A stretch of DNA of 64,000 bases, from the NCBI RefSeq assembly GCF_032102965.1, contig NZ_CP134880.1, positions 2,294,001 through 2,358,000 of the forward strand, written 5' to 3'. Origin of the DNA: Demequina capsici (GTDB lineage: Bacteria; Actinomycetota; Actinomycetes; Actinomycetales; Demequinaceae). Positions 16,635 to 23,985 of this stretch are shown here, in pieces; position 1 is the stretch's first letter, and each line of letters opens with the position of its first letter. The translations under genes were made by a program, and so were the position numbers. Below the pieces are notes generated by a model. It saw only the letters and a list, made by a program, of their open reading frames with translations. It was not told the origin of the DNA and ran no database searches.

Positions 16635-17141
16635 TCAGGCCCGGCGCAGAGCCTCGCCCTTCGCGTGCGCGACCTCGCGCAGCGAGTCCTGGAAGCCTTG
16701 CATCTCACCCGTGAGGCGGACCCCCAGCGCATCGGCCGACGACGCGAGCATCCTCACCGCCAGCAGTCCCGCGTTGCGCGCACCGGCGATCGACACGGTG
16801 GCCACCGGCACCCCAGCGGGCATCTGGACGATGCTCAGCAGCGAGTCCATGCCGTCCAGGTGCTTCAGCGGCACGGGCACGCCGATCACGGGGAGCGTCG
16901 TCACCGAGGCGAGCATCCCGGGCAGATGCGCGGCTCCACCGGCGCCCGCGATGATCACGCGCAGGCCCCGCTCTGCGGCTGCTCGCCCGTAGGCGATCAT
17001 CTCCTCCGGCATCCGATGCGCGGACACGACGTCCTTCTCGAACGGCACGGAGAACTCGGCGAGAGCCTCTCCCGCCGCCTGCATCACCGGCCAGTCGGAG
17101 TCCGAACCCATCACGATCCCGACGATCGGCTTCTCGCTCAT
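16635..17141 (-). CDS. purE: N5-carboxyaminoimidazole ribonucleotide mutase (PurE)
   Basis: A 168-residue class I PurE. The start [15 protein letters not shown] holds the substrate-phosphate loop; SAHRMPEEM contains the catalytic His; [13 protein letters not shown] and [18 protein letters not shown] follow as in the family. It converts N5-CAIR made by PurK into CAIR in purine synthesis. The ATG overlaps the purK stop (ATGA), so the two are coupled. The tail beyond residue 155 is slightly basic and unremarkable. Confidence 0.96.
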   Translation of the reverse strand: MSEKPIVGIVMGSDSDWPVMQAAGEALAEFSVPFEKDVVSAHRMPEEMIAYGRAAAERGLRVIIAGAGGAAHLPGMLASVTTLPVIGVPVPLKHLDGMDSLLSIVQMPAGVPVATVSIAGARNAGLLAVRMLASSADALGVRLTGEMQGFQDSLREVAHAKGEALRRA

Positions 17142-18283
17142 GGCGCACCTCCGTCCCTCACGATAGCGGCGGCCTCGACGGCGCGTCGGTGGACGTCGTC
17201 GACGTCGGCACCCACCACGTTCACGTGGCCCACCTTCCTGCCGGCGCGGACCTCCTTGCCGTAGAGGTGGATCTTCGCGCCGGGATCCGTGATGTCGCCG
17301 AGAGCGGCTGGCAGGTCCTCGCGCGCGCCGCCGAGCACGTTCGCCATGACGGTCACGGGTGCGAGCGGCTCGGTCGAGCCGAGCGGCAGGTCGAGCACGG
17401 CGCGCAGATGCTGCTCGAACTGGCTGGTCACGGAGCCGTCCTGGGTCCAGTGCCCGGAGTTGTGCGGGCGCATCGCGAGCTCGTTGATGAGCACGTGCTC
17501 ACCCGTGTCGAACATCTCGACGGCGAGCACGCCGACCACGCCGAGCTCTGTCGCGACCCGCGCGGCGACGGCCCGCGCCTCATCCGCCTCGACGTCGGTG
17601 AGGCGCGGCGCGGGTGCGATCACCTCGGAGCACACGCCGTCACGCTGGATCGATTCCACCACGGGCCACGTCACCACCTCACCTGACGGCCGGCGTGCGG
17701 CCATGGCCGCGAGCTCCCGGGTGTACGGCACCTTCGCCTCGATGAGGACTCGCGGCCCGCCTGCGGCCGCAGCCTCGAGCCAGTCGGCGGCCTCGCCCGC
17801 GTCGCGGATCACTCGCACGCCCTTGCCGTCGTAGCCGCCGCGCGCGGTCTTGAGCACGGCCTCTCCTCCGTGGTCCGCCAGGAAGCGTGCCACGTCAGCC
17901 TCCGTGGCCACGGGCGCCCACTCGGGGTTCGGCAGGCCGAGCTCGTCCATCCGGCGGCGCATGTCGATCTTGTCCTGCGCGAAACGGAGCGCGCCCAGCC
18001 CGGGAAGAGCAGGAACCCCCGCAGCCTCCGCAGCCTCGAACACCTCGGCCGGGATGTGCTCGTGCTCCCACGTCAGCACGTCCGGCCGCGGCTGCGCGAG
18101 CAGTGCGCGCACGGCGTCCGGATCCGACGGCATCCCCACGACGGTCTCGTGGGCGGGCGATGCGGCAGCAGCGGCAGGCGACTCGACGAGCACGCGCAGG
18201 ATCACGCCGAGCTCGGTGGCCGCAGGGGCCATCATGCGTGCCAGCTGTCCGCCGCCGACGACGGCGACGATAGGCGGGGTCAT
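17138..18283 (-). CDS. purK: 5-(carboxyamino)imidazole ribonucleotide synthase (PurK)
   Basis: A 381-residue ATP-grasp enzyme. [13 protein letters not shown] forms the N-terminal nucleotide-like fold, TWEHEHIP is conserved, [12 protein letters not shown] is the ATP-grasp glycine loop, and [28 protein letters not shown] supplies metal ligands and the typical PurK ending of the central domain. It carboxylates AIR using ATP and bicarbonate. It is the first gene of purKE. A TAGTTT hexamer lies 6 nt before the ATG, so the message is probably leaderless and no purine riboswitch fits in front. Confidence 0.96.
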   Translation of the reverse strand: MTPPIVAVVGGGQLARMMAPAATELGVILRVLVESPAAAAASPAHETVVGMPSDPDAVRALLAQPRPDVLTWEHEHIPAEVFEAAEAAGVPALPGLGALRFAQDKIDMRRRMDELGLPNPEWAPVATEADVARFLADHGGEAVLKTARGGYDGKGVRVIRDAGEAADWLEAAAAGGPRVLIEAKVPYTRELAAMAARRPSGEVVTWPVVESIQRDGVCSEVIAPAPRLTDVEADEARAVAARVATELGVVGVLAVEMFDTGEHVLINELAMRPHNSGHWTQDGSVTSQFEQHLRAVLDLPLGSTEPLAPVTVMANVLGGAREDLPAALGDITDPGAKIHLYGKEVRAGRKVGHVNVVGADVDDVHRRAVEAAAIVRDGGAP

Positions 18284-18289
18284 GGCACC

Positions 18290-18295
18290 AAACTA
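18290..18295 (-). promoter_or_regulatory. -10 element for purK
   Basis: TAGTTT on the minus strand lies 6 nt before the purK ATG. Its -35 position would fall over the start codon of the divergent GtrA-like gene. Confidence 0.52.
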
Positions 18296-18301
18296 CCGGG
18301 G

Positions 18302-18307
18302 TAGGCT
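18302..18307 (+). promoter_or_regulatory. -10 element for the GtrA-like gene
   Basis: TAGGCT lies 8 nt before ATG 18316. Its -35 position falls over the purK start codon, since the divergent gap is only 32 bp. Confidence 0.52.
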
Positions 18308-18315
18308 CCCTGGGC

Positions 18316-18852
18316 ATGACAGTGGTGGCGTGGGTGCGGTCGAGGGCCGGAGAGCTCGCACGGTTCGCGACCGTCGGCGTGGCCGGCGTGGTCGTGAACC
18401 TCGGCGTGTTCAACCTGCTGAGGATGGGCCCCTTCGCGCCGAGCTCCGAGATCGCAGGGGACGACGACAGGGTCGTGACAGCCAAGGCGATCGCCACTCT
18501 CGTGTCGATCGCGTTCGCGTGGGTCGCCCACCGGGGCTGGACCTTCAGGGGCATGAGCGTGCGCAAGCCGAGCGAGGAGGCGCTGCTGTTCCTGGTGGTG
18601 AACGGCGCTGCGCTGGTGCTGGAGTCGGGCGCGGTGGCGCTCTCCCATCACGTGCTCGGACTGACGTCGGCCCTCGCGGACAACGTGGCGGCGGCGGTCG
18701 GCATCGGCCTGGGCACCATCGCGCGTTACGGAGGCTACCGGGCGTTCCTGTTCCATGACGTCGGAACGGAGGCAGCGCCTGCGGCAGGCGCGACCAGCGA
18801 GGGACAGCCGGCCGATGGGCAGCCGACCCCCGGGGACGCCCGGACGCCCTGA
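18316..18852 (+). CDS. GtrA-like family membrane protein
   Basis: A 178-residue protein with four hydrophobic helices. ARFATVGVAGVVVNLGVFNLL is the first; KAIATLVSIAFAWVAHRGWTF and the closing RYGGYRAFLFHD are the two most conserved GtrA positions. The last ~30 residues are a flexible Ala/Gly/Pro-rich tail. GtrA-like proteins are thought to flip lipid-linked sugars or aid polysaccharide synthesis. A homologue follows purEK in M. tuberculosis. Its TGA stop abuts the stop of the opposing kinase gene to form TGATCA. Confidence 0.9.
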   Translation: MTVVAWVRSRAGELARFATVGVAGVVVNLGVFNLLRMGPFAPSSEIAGDDDRVVTAKAIATLVSIAFAWVAHRGWTFRGMSVRKPSEEALLFLVVNGAALVLESGAVALSHHVLGLTSALADNVAAAVGIGLGTIARYGGYRAFLFHDVGTEAAPAAGATSEGQPADGQPTPGDARTP

Positions 18853-20190
18853 TCAACCGCGGGCGCGGCCACCGTCCCGACGACGCCGACCACGCGACTG
18901 CTTGACCGCGCGACCGTGAGGCACCACCTTCTCGAGGTCGACCATGTGCGGCACGCCCTGCAGGAACACCGAGAACACGGCCGGCCGACGCTGGGACAGC
19001 TCCAGTCGTCCGCCGTCCGCCGTGACCAGGTCCCGCGCGAGCGCGAGGCCGAGCCCGTGACCCCGCCCGGACGTCACCTCCCGTTCGAAGATCCGCGGTG
19101 CGAGGTCGTCGGGGACGCCGTCACCCTCGTCCCGCACCTCGATCACGATCGCATGGCTCGCGCCCGACTCCCTCGCGGACACCGTGGTGGTCCCGCCGCC
19201 GTGGTGCAGCGAGTTCTCGATCAGCGTGGCCAGCACCTGCGCCAGCCCGCCAGGAGTCGCGAACACCGACGTCCCCGTCAGCTCCACCACGAGCGTGCGC
19301 CCCGCCTTCGCGAAGGAGGCCGCCCACTCCTCCCGCTGCTGCTCGAAGACCACGTCGAGCGACAGCAGCTCCGTGCCCGCACCCAAGGCCTTCCGCGACC
19401 GGCCCAGCAGGTCGTCGACCACGCCGACCAGCCGCTCGACCTGCTCGAGCGACGCCTCGGCCTCCGCCCGCACGTCGTCGCGCTCCGTCGTCATGGCGAT
19501 CTCCTCGAGCCGCATGGTCAGCGCCGTCAGCGGGGTGCGGAGCTGATGCGAGGCATCGGACGCGAACTGCCGCTCGGCCGCCAGCCGTGCCGCCATGCGA
19601 TCCGCCGAGCGCGACAGCTCCTCGGCCACCATGTCGATCTCCTCGACCCCCGTGCGCTCCAGGCGCGGGCGGGTCTGGCCGGAGCCGACCTGCTCGGCCG
19701 AGGCTGCGAGGTACACCAGTGGCCTGCTGAGCCGCTCCGCCTGCCACGAGGCCATGGCGACGCCCGCGACGACCGCGACGATCGCCACGGCGAGCACCAG
19801 CCCGACGAGCTGCGCCGCCTGCAGGAACACGTCCCACCACGCGACGCTCATGACCACGTAGATCCCGGAGTCGGCGTAGTGGGTGCCCGTCAGCGCCGGC
19901 GAAGGCTGCTCCCCCGCCGAGATCTCGGTACCGTCCGGCAGGGTGACGAAGATGTATCGCGGGGCGCCGCGCGCCGTGGACACGAAGGACTCGAGGGTCC
20001 GCTCGTCGATCGTGTCCCCCAGCTGGTACCGCACCTCGATCGCGCGTGAGGCGGTGGTGGTGCGGAGGTCGAGGTTGCGCTCGGAGTCGCTGTAGATCAG
20101 CTGGGCCGCGGCCACCCCGAGCGGGATGCCGAGCAGCACCACCGCGACCAGCAGCGCGGAGATGGTCGCCTGGAGCAGCTTGCGCCGCAC
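18853..20190 (-). CDS. sensor histidine kinase (HAMP, HisKA, HATPase_c)
   Basis: A 445-residue kinase. Helix 1 (residues ~6-30) and helix 2 (~125-150) flank an extracytoplasmic domain of about 90 residues containing YIFVTLPDGTEI. A HAMP linker (ERLSRPLVYLAASAEQVGSG) leads to the His box with phospho-acceptor His215 (SHQLRTPLTALTM), N box TLIENSLHHGG, RDEGDGVPDD and GHGLGLALA. The tail is strongly basic (SRGRRRRDGGRARG). It lies 9 bp after the response-regulator gene, so the two form an operon. The signal is unknown. Confidence 0.92.
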   Translation of the reverse strand: MRRKLLQATISALLVAVVLLGIPLGVAAAQLIYSDSERNLDLRTTTASRAIEVRYQLGDTIDERTLESFVSTARGAPRYIFVTLPDGTEISAGEQPSPALTGTHYADSGIYVVMSVAWWDVFLQAAQLVGLVLAVAIVAVVAGVAMASWQAERLSRPLVYLAASAEQVGSGQTRPRLERTGVEEIDMVAEELSRSADRMAARLAAERQFASDASHQLRTPLTALTMRLEEIAMTTERDDVRAEAEASLEQVERLVGVVDDLLGRSRKALGAGTELLSLDVVFEQQREEWAASFAKAGRTLVVELTGTSVFATPGGLAQVLATLIENSLHHGGGTTTVSARESGASHAIVIEVRDEGDGVPDDLAPRIFEREVTSGRGHGLGLALARDLVTADGGRLELSQRRPAVFSVFLQGVPHMVDLEKVVPHGRAVKQSRGRRRRDGGRARG

Positions 20191-20199
20191 GCGCCGGGC

Positions 20200-20877
20200 C
20201 TAGTCGCCGTTCTCGAAACGGAAGCCCATGCCCCGCACGGTCGTGATGTAGCGCGGGTTCGCGGCGTCGTCCCCGAGCTTGCGGCGCAGCCACGACACGT
20301 GCATGTCGAGCGTCTTGGACGGGGCACCGGACTCCGCCTCCCACACCTCGCGCATCAGCGCGTCGCGTGAGACGACCGAGCCGGCGTTCGCCACGAGCGC
20401 CTGCAGCAGCTCGAACTCCTTCGAGCTGAGCTGCAGCTCGCTCTCGCCGAGGAAGGCGCGATGCCCGGCGATGTCGACGCGCACGTCGCGCGCGGCGATC
20501 TCACCGACGACGTCTCCGCCCGCCCTGCGCCGCAGCAGCGCGCGCACGCGGGCCAGAAGCTCGGCCAGACGGAAAGGCTTGGTCACGTAGTCGTCAGCAC
20601 CGGCGTCCAGGCCGACGACGAGGTCCACCTCGTCGGCGCGTGCTGTCAGCATCAGGATGGGGACCTGGAGGCCCTTGTCACGGATGCGTCGGGCGACGTC
20701 GACACCGTCGATATCAGGCAGGCCGAGATCGAGGATCACCAGATCGGCGTCCTCGGCGGCTCCGACTCCTCCGGTCCCGGTACCGTGCCATTCGACGTCG
20801 TAGCCTTCTCTCGTCAAAGCCCGGGTCAAGGGTTCCGAAATAGTCGGGTCATCTTCGACCAAGACAATGCGGGTCAT
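20200..20877 (-). CDS. OmpR/PhoB-family response regulator
   Basis: A 225-residue regulator. The receiver has acidic EDD at 8-10, phospho-acceptor Asp50 (ILDLGLPDIDG), switch Thr in MLTARA and YVTKPF. A winged-helix DNA-binding domain starts near residue 125 (SSKEFELLQALV, DMHVSWLRRKLGDD) and ends with TVRGMGFRFE. The ATG lies 6 nt after a good -10, so the mRNA is probably leaderless. The operon continues into the kinase gene; the next divergent gene is a membrane GT-C-like protein, a possible target. Confidence 0.94.
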   Translation of the reverse strand: MTRIVLVEDDPTISEPLTRALTREGYDVEWHGTGTGGVGAAEDADLVILDLGLPDIDGVDVARRIRDKGLQVPILMLTARADEVDLVVGLDAGADDYVTKPFRLAELLARVRALLRRRAGGDVVGEIAARDVRVDIAGHRAFLGESELQLSSKEFELLQALVANAGSVVSRDALMREVWEAESGAPSKTLDMHVSWLRRKLGDDAANPRYITTVRGMGFRFENGD

Positions 20878-20883
20878 GGGGAC

Positions 20884-20911
20884 ACGATACCGCCGGAAGC
20901 CCCGAATGCAA
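20884..20911 (-). promoter_or_regulatory. promoter of the response regulator-kinase operon
   Basis: On the minus strand TTGCAT (20906-20911) and TATCGT (20884-20889) are 16 bp apart, and the -10 ends 6 nt before ATG 20877. This is the clearest leaderless promoter in the window. Confidence 0.65.
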
Positions 20912-20946
20912 GGCTCCTCGCGAGAAGCGGCGCTGGTCGCTCGCAG

Positions 20947-20952
20947 TAGGCT
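20947..20952 (+). promoter_or_regulatory. -10 element for the GT-C-like gene
   Basis: TAGGCT ends 6 nt before GTG 20959 with no Shine-Dalgarno, fitting a leaderless mRNA. Confidence 0.52.
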
Positions 20953-20958
20953 CGGCGA

Positions 20959-23094
20959 GTGCTCCCGCCTTCAACAGAGGTCGACGCCGGCTCAGCCCCG
21001 CGATCCGGCCCGCGCTCCCGCCTCCAGGACGCGCTGTCCGCAGCCCCGTCGGCGATCGTCCTGGTGACGGTGGCGATCGCCACCTCGGCAGGCCTGCTCG
21101 TCTCCATCGGGCAGCACCGCTGGTGGACGGTCCTGCCGCTCGCCGTCGCGCTGGCCGCGGCCATGTGGCGGCACGTGGTCTCGGCGGACCCTCACCCGCG
21201 TGCTCCGCTTGCGGGAGCCCTGCTGGTCGGTGGCCTGCTGGCATGGACGATCGTCAACATCGTCTTCGCGGCGGAGTACCTCATCGTGCTCCGCGACCCT
21301 GGCTTCCTCACGCTCAGCGGGATGTGGCTCGTGGATCACGCGAGCACCGACATCCCCGCCTCGGGCGCCGTCCAGGCCGCCGCGCTCCAGGCGAACCTGA
21401 TCCCGGACGCCTCCCAGGCCTGGAACCTGCTCGGAGACGTCGTCCAGCCGCAGGGCGCCAAGATGCTGCCCGCCACGATCGCCGTCGGCGGCTGGGTGGC
21501 GGGCACGACCGGTGTGCTCGCTGCGAACGTCGTGGTCGGCGCGTCGGGCCTGTCCGCCATCTACCTCCTGGCTCGCCGCGTCCTCTCCCCCATGGCGGCG
21601 CTGGCGCCCGCCGCGATGATGGCGCTGACGGTCGCGCACATCGGCCTGTCCCGTGCCCCCTACACGGAGCCGCTCACCCTGCTGCTGGTGGTGGCGAGCA
21701 TGCTGTGGACATGGCAGGGCGTCACGAGCCGATCGCGACTGCTGCTGCTCAGCGGCGCCTTCGTCTCCGGCCTCACGACCTTCGTCCGCATCGACGGCGC
21801 ACTCATCGCGGTGGGAGTGCTGCTCGGCGCGGTCGCCGCCCTGTCGACCTCCGACGCGCCGCGCCGTTGGCGCACCACCTCCGCCCTGCTGTTCGCGGCC
21901 GTGCAGACCGTGACGCTCGCCGGCGGCTACCTCTCGCTGCACCGATGGAGCCAGGCCTACCTGGACCGCCTGTCGGGCGAGGCGATCGGCGCCATCGCCG
22001 TCTTCGCCGCAGGCCTGGCCGTCAGCGTCGTGTGGGCGGCCTGCTGGGGGTCGCGACTGCGCGCCGACCGCGTGATCCCTGCGATCTCGGCACGGCTCGG
22101 GCAGCGCGGCTCCCTGTGGGCGAGCGGTCTCGTGGTGGCCGTGCTCCTGTTCATGGTGTCGCGTCCGTGGTGGATGATCGCCAGGCGCGGCACCGAGAGC
22201 TCGGACGACAAGTTCGCGAACGGTGTGATCCAGCAGTTCCAGGAGTCCGCAGGGTTCGCGGTCGACCCGACCCGGACGTACGCAGAGAACACCATGACGT
22301 GGATCAGCTACTACCTCACGTGGCCCATCGTCGTCCTCGCGATCCTCGGCTTCGCGATCATCACGTACCGGGCGCTGCGACGCGGCCAGGGCTGGTGGGT
22401 GCTGCTCGCGTCGGTGCTGCCGTCGACCCTCCTCTATCTCTGGCGCCCGTCGATCATCCCCGACCAGATCTGGGCGATCCGCCGCTTCGAGCCGTCGACG
22501 CTGCCAGGCTTCGTGATCGCGGCAGCCATCGCCGCGTGGTGGCTCACGCAGAGGCTCGCCTCCGCCGCCAGACGGCACAAGGGCCGACGTGTGGCCGCCA
22601 TCGCCTTCATCGTGCTGCCGCTGACCACGTGGGTGTCGATCGTTCCTGGCATGGATCCGGTGGCGGGCGTCGCGGTGAACGTGTTCATGAAGGAGATGGA
22701 CGGCGCGCGCGCTCAGGTCGACGACCTCTGCGCCGCGATCGACGGCCGCCCTGTGGTGCTTGCCGGCACGTCCTCCCACTTCGGCACCATCCGGGTGGGC
22801 TGCGACGTCCCGGTGGTGCTCGCACTCGTCGAGCCGACGCCGGAGACGCTCGCCAAGATGATCGACGTGTTCGGCGAGGCGCCGGTGGTGGTGACGCGCG
22901 AGCAGGACTGGTTCGACTGGACCACGGAGCCTGGCACCGTCGTCGACTCGACGGTCACGCACTCCGGCTACTCGCTTCAGCGGATCCCGGTCACCTACAT
23001 CACGCGCCACTACGCATGGAGGATCGGGGTGGTCAACACGGATGGGACCGTGACGCCGCTCGCGACGACCGGCGAGGTCGCGTCCGCCGGCTGA
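20959..23094 (+). CDS. polytopic membrane protein, GT-C glycosyltransferase-like
   Basis: A 711-residue protein with about twelve hydrophobic segments between residues ~30 and ~560 and a soluble extracytoplasmic domain over the last ~130 residues (SSHFGTIRVGCDVPVVL). In the first long loop RDPGFLTLSGMWL supplies an acidic Asp next to an early helix, the position of the catalytic Asp in GT-C (family 39-like) transferases. It probably uses a polyprenyl-linked sugar, but donor and acceptor are not evident. GTG 20959 is chosen from the -10 six nt upstream. It is divergent from a two-component operon and could be under its control (inference). Confidence 0.78.
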   Translation: MLPPSTEVDAGSAPRSGPRSRLQDALSAAPSAIVLVTVAIATSAGLLVSIGQHRWWTVLPLAVALAAAMWRHVVSADPHPRAPLAGALLVGGLLAWTIVNIVFAAEYLIVLRDPGFLTLSGMWLVDHASTDIPASGAVQAAALQANLIPDASQAWNLLGDVVQPQGAKMLPATIAVGGWVAGTTGVLAANVVVGASGLSAIYLLARRVLSPMAALAPAAMMALTVAHIGLSRAPYTEPLTLLLVVASMLWTWQGVTSRSRLLLLSGAFVSGLTTFVRIDGALIAVGVLLGAVAALSTSDAPRRWRTTSALLFAAVQTVTLAGGYLSLHRWSQAYLDRLSGEAIGAIAVFAAGLAVSVVWAACWGSRLRADRVIPAISARLGQRGSLWASGLVVAVLLFMVSRPWWMIARRGTESSDDKFANGVIQQFQESAGFAVDPTRTYAENTMTWISYYLTWPIVVLAILGFAIITYRALRRGQGWWVLLASVLPSTLLYLWRPSIIPDQIWAIRRFEPSTLPGFVIAAAIAAWWLTQRLASAARRHKGRRVAAIAFIVLPLTTWVSIVPGMDPVAGVAVNVFMKEMDGARAQVDDLCAAIDGRPVVLAGTSSHFGTIRVGCDVPVVLALVEPTPETLAKMIDVFGEAPVVVTREQDWFDWTTEPGTVVDSTVTHSGYSLQRIPVTYITRHYAWRIGVVNTDGTVTPLATTGEVASAG

Positions 23095-23101
23095 CGCGCG
23101 T

Positions 23102-23494
23102 TCAGCCCTCGTGGGCCTCGGCCCGCGCGTCGCGTGCGGAGGCCCGCATCGCCGCCGCGGCGACCGCCGCGGAGATGAGCAGGATCGTCACGGCGACGAC
23201 GGGTGCGGCACCCATCACGACGGCCGCGGCGGCCGCCTGCAGCACCTGCCACGTGAGCGCCGCGCCGCGGGACCAGCGCGCGCCCCGAGCGAAGCCGCGG
23301 GCGACGAAGGCGAGGCCGACTGCCATGACCAGCGCGAAGGCGGCGACGCCCACGACCGCCGGGACATCCACCTGGGGGCCGACCGCCGTGTAGATGGCGT
23401 AGCCCACCCCGATGCCGAGCAGCGCGGCCGCCTCGATCGCGAGGATGACCGCGGCGGCGCGGTCGATGACGTCGGGAACTCTGAGACGGGTCAC
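23102..23494 (-). CDS. small membrane protein, unknown function
   Basis: A 130-residue protein with four hydrophobic helices: AAAVILAIEAAALLGIGVGY, VVGVAAFALVMAVGLAFV, LTWQVLQAAAAAVVMGA and VVAVTILLISAAVAAAAM. Ends are charged and short. I recognise no motif; it resembles the small four-helix proteins often found near whiB1-type loci. GTG 23494 is preferred since TAGGCT lies 7 nt upstream. It is convergent with the GT-C-like gene, with 7 bp between stops. Confidence 0.7.
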   Translation of the reverse strand: MTRLRVPDVIDRAAAVILAIEAAALLGIGVGYAIYTAVGPQVDVPAVVGVAAFALVMAVGLAFVARGFARGARWSRGAALTWQVLQAAAAAVVMGAAPVVAVTILLISAAVAAAAMRASARDARAEAHEG

Positions 23495-23501
23495 GGCGTT
23501 C

Positions 23502-23507
23502 AGCCTA
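23502..23507 (-). promoter_or_regulatory. -10 element for the small membrane protein gene
   Basis: TAGGCT on the minus strand, 7 nt before GTG 23494. Confidence 0.48.
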
Positions 23508-23550
23508 GGTCCGCCTCGGCGTTCTGCAGAAAATCTGAGGGTCCACCCTC

Positions 23551-23579
23551 TTGTCATCTGTTCGTAACAATGAGAAAAT
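23551..23579 (+). promoter_or_regulatory. whiB1 promoter
   Basis: TTGTCA (23551-23556) and GAAAAT (23574-23579) are 17 bp apart in the most AT-rich stretch of this region. Transcription would start near 23586, giving a leader of about 80 nt before whiB1. Confidence 0.6.
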
Positions 23580-23604
23580 CTTTGGCAGTGATGTAGCGAT
23601 GGCG

Positions 23605-23640
23605 CGACGGATCTCCACCCCCCCCGTGGAAGGTCCGTCG
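23605..23640 (+). promoter_or_regulatory. hairpin with T-run in the whiB1 leader (possible attenuator)
   Basis: CGACGGA (23605-23611) pairs with TCCGTCG (23634-23640) and TCCAC (23614-23618) pairs with GTGGA (23626-23630) around a loop of seven C. It is followed at once by TTCGCTTTTT, then the AGAGGAG Shine-Dalgarno. In this GC-rich genome such a T-run is rare, so the element looks like an intrinsic terminator placed before the gene. Confidence 0.5.
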
Positions 23641-23667
23641 TTCGCTTTTTACCCAGAGGAGTGCAAG

Positions 23668-23922
23668 ATGGATTGGCGCAACCGCGCAGCCTGCCTGGAA
23701 GTTGACGACCCCGAGCTGTTCTTCCCTGTCGGCAACACCGGCCCGGCGCTGGTGCAGATCGAGAAGGCGAAGACCGTGTGCGGCACCTGCGAGGTCCGCG
23801 ACACGTGCCTGCAGTGGGCCATGGAGCACAACCAGGACTCCGGCGTGTGGGGCGGCCTCTCCGAGGACGAGCGCCGCTCGCTGAAGCGGCGCGCCGCGCG
23901 CGCCCGCCGCGCCGCGAAGTAG
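23668..23922 (+). CDS. whiB1: WhiB-family iron-sulfur transcription factor, WhiB1 type
   Basis: An 84-residue WhiB protein, the usual length for WhiB1. Cluster cysteines are AACLE, VCGTCEV (two) and TCLQWAM; the GVWGGLSEDERRSLKRR turn and basic helix follow. ATG 23668 is chosen since AGAGGAG lies 7 nt upstream and the family begins MDWR. WhiB1 binds the primary sigma factor, senses NO through its 4Fe-4S cluster and is essential in mycobacteria. Next to it, on the other strand, is pdtaS, as in Rv3219-Rv3220c. Confidence 0.95.
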   Translation: MDWRNRAACLEVDDPELFFPVGNTGPALVQIEKAKTVCGTCEVRDTCLQWAMEHNQDSGVWGGLSEDERRSLKRRAARARRAAK

Positions 23923-23938
23923 CGTCTCGAAGTTCAGA

Positions 23939-23971
23939 AGGATCCCGTCGCCCGCTGGGCGGCGGGATCCT
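23939..23971. terminator. bidirectional terminator between whiB1 and pdtaS
   Basis: AGGATCCCG and CGGGATCCT frame a 15-bp stem (one U-G pair) with a 3-nt loop, between two convergent stop codons. Confidence 0.8.
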
Positions 23972-23985
23972 CTGCATTCCGCCAC

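Noticed and set aside
18284-18315. Purine riboswitch before purK
   Set aside because: Only 32 bp separate purK from the divergent gene, and the -10 is 6 nt from the start codon; there is no room for an aptamer.
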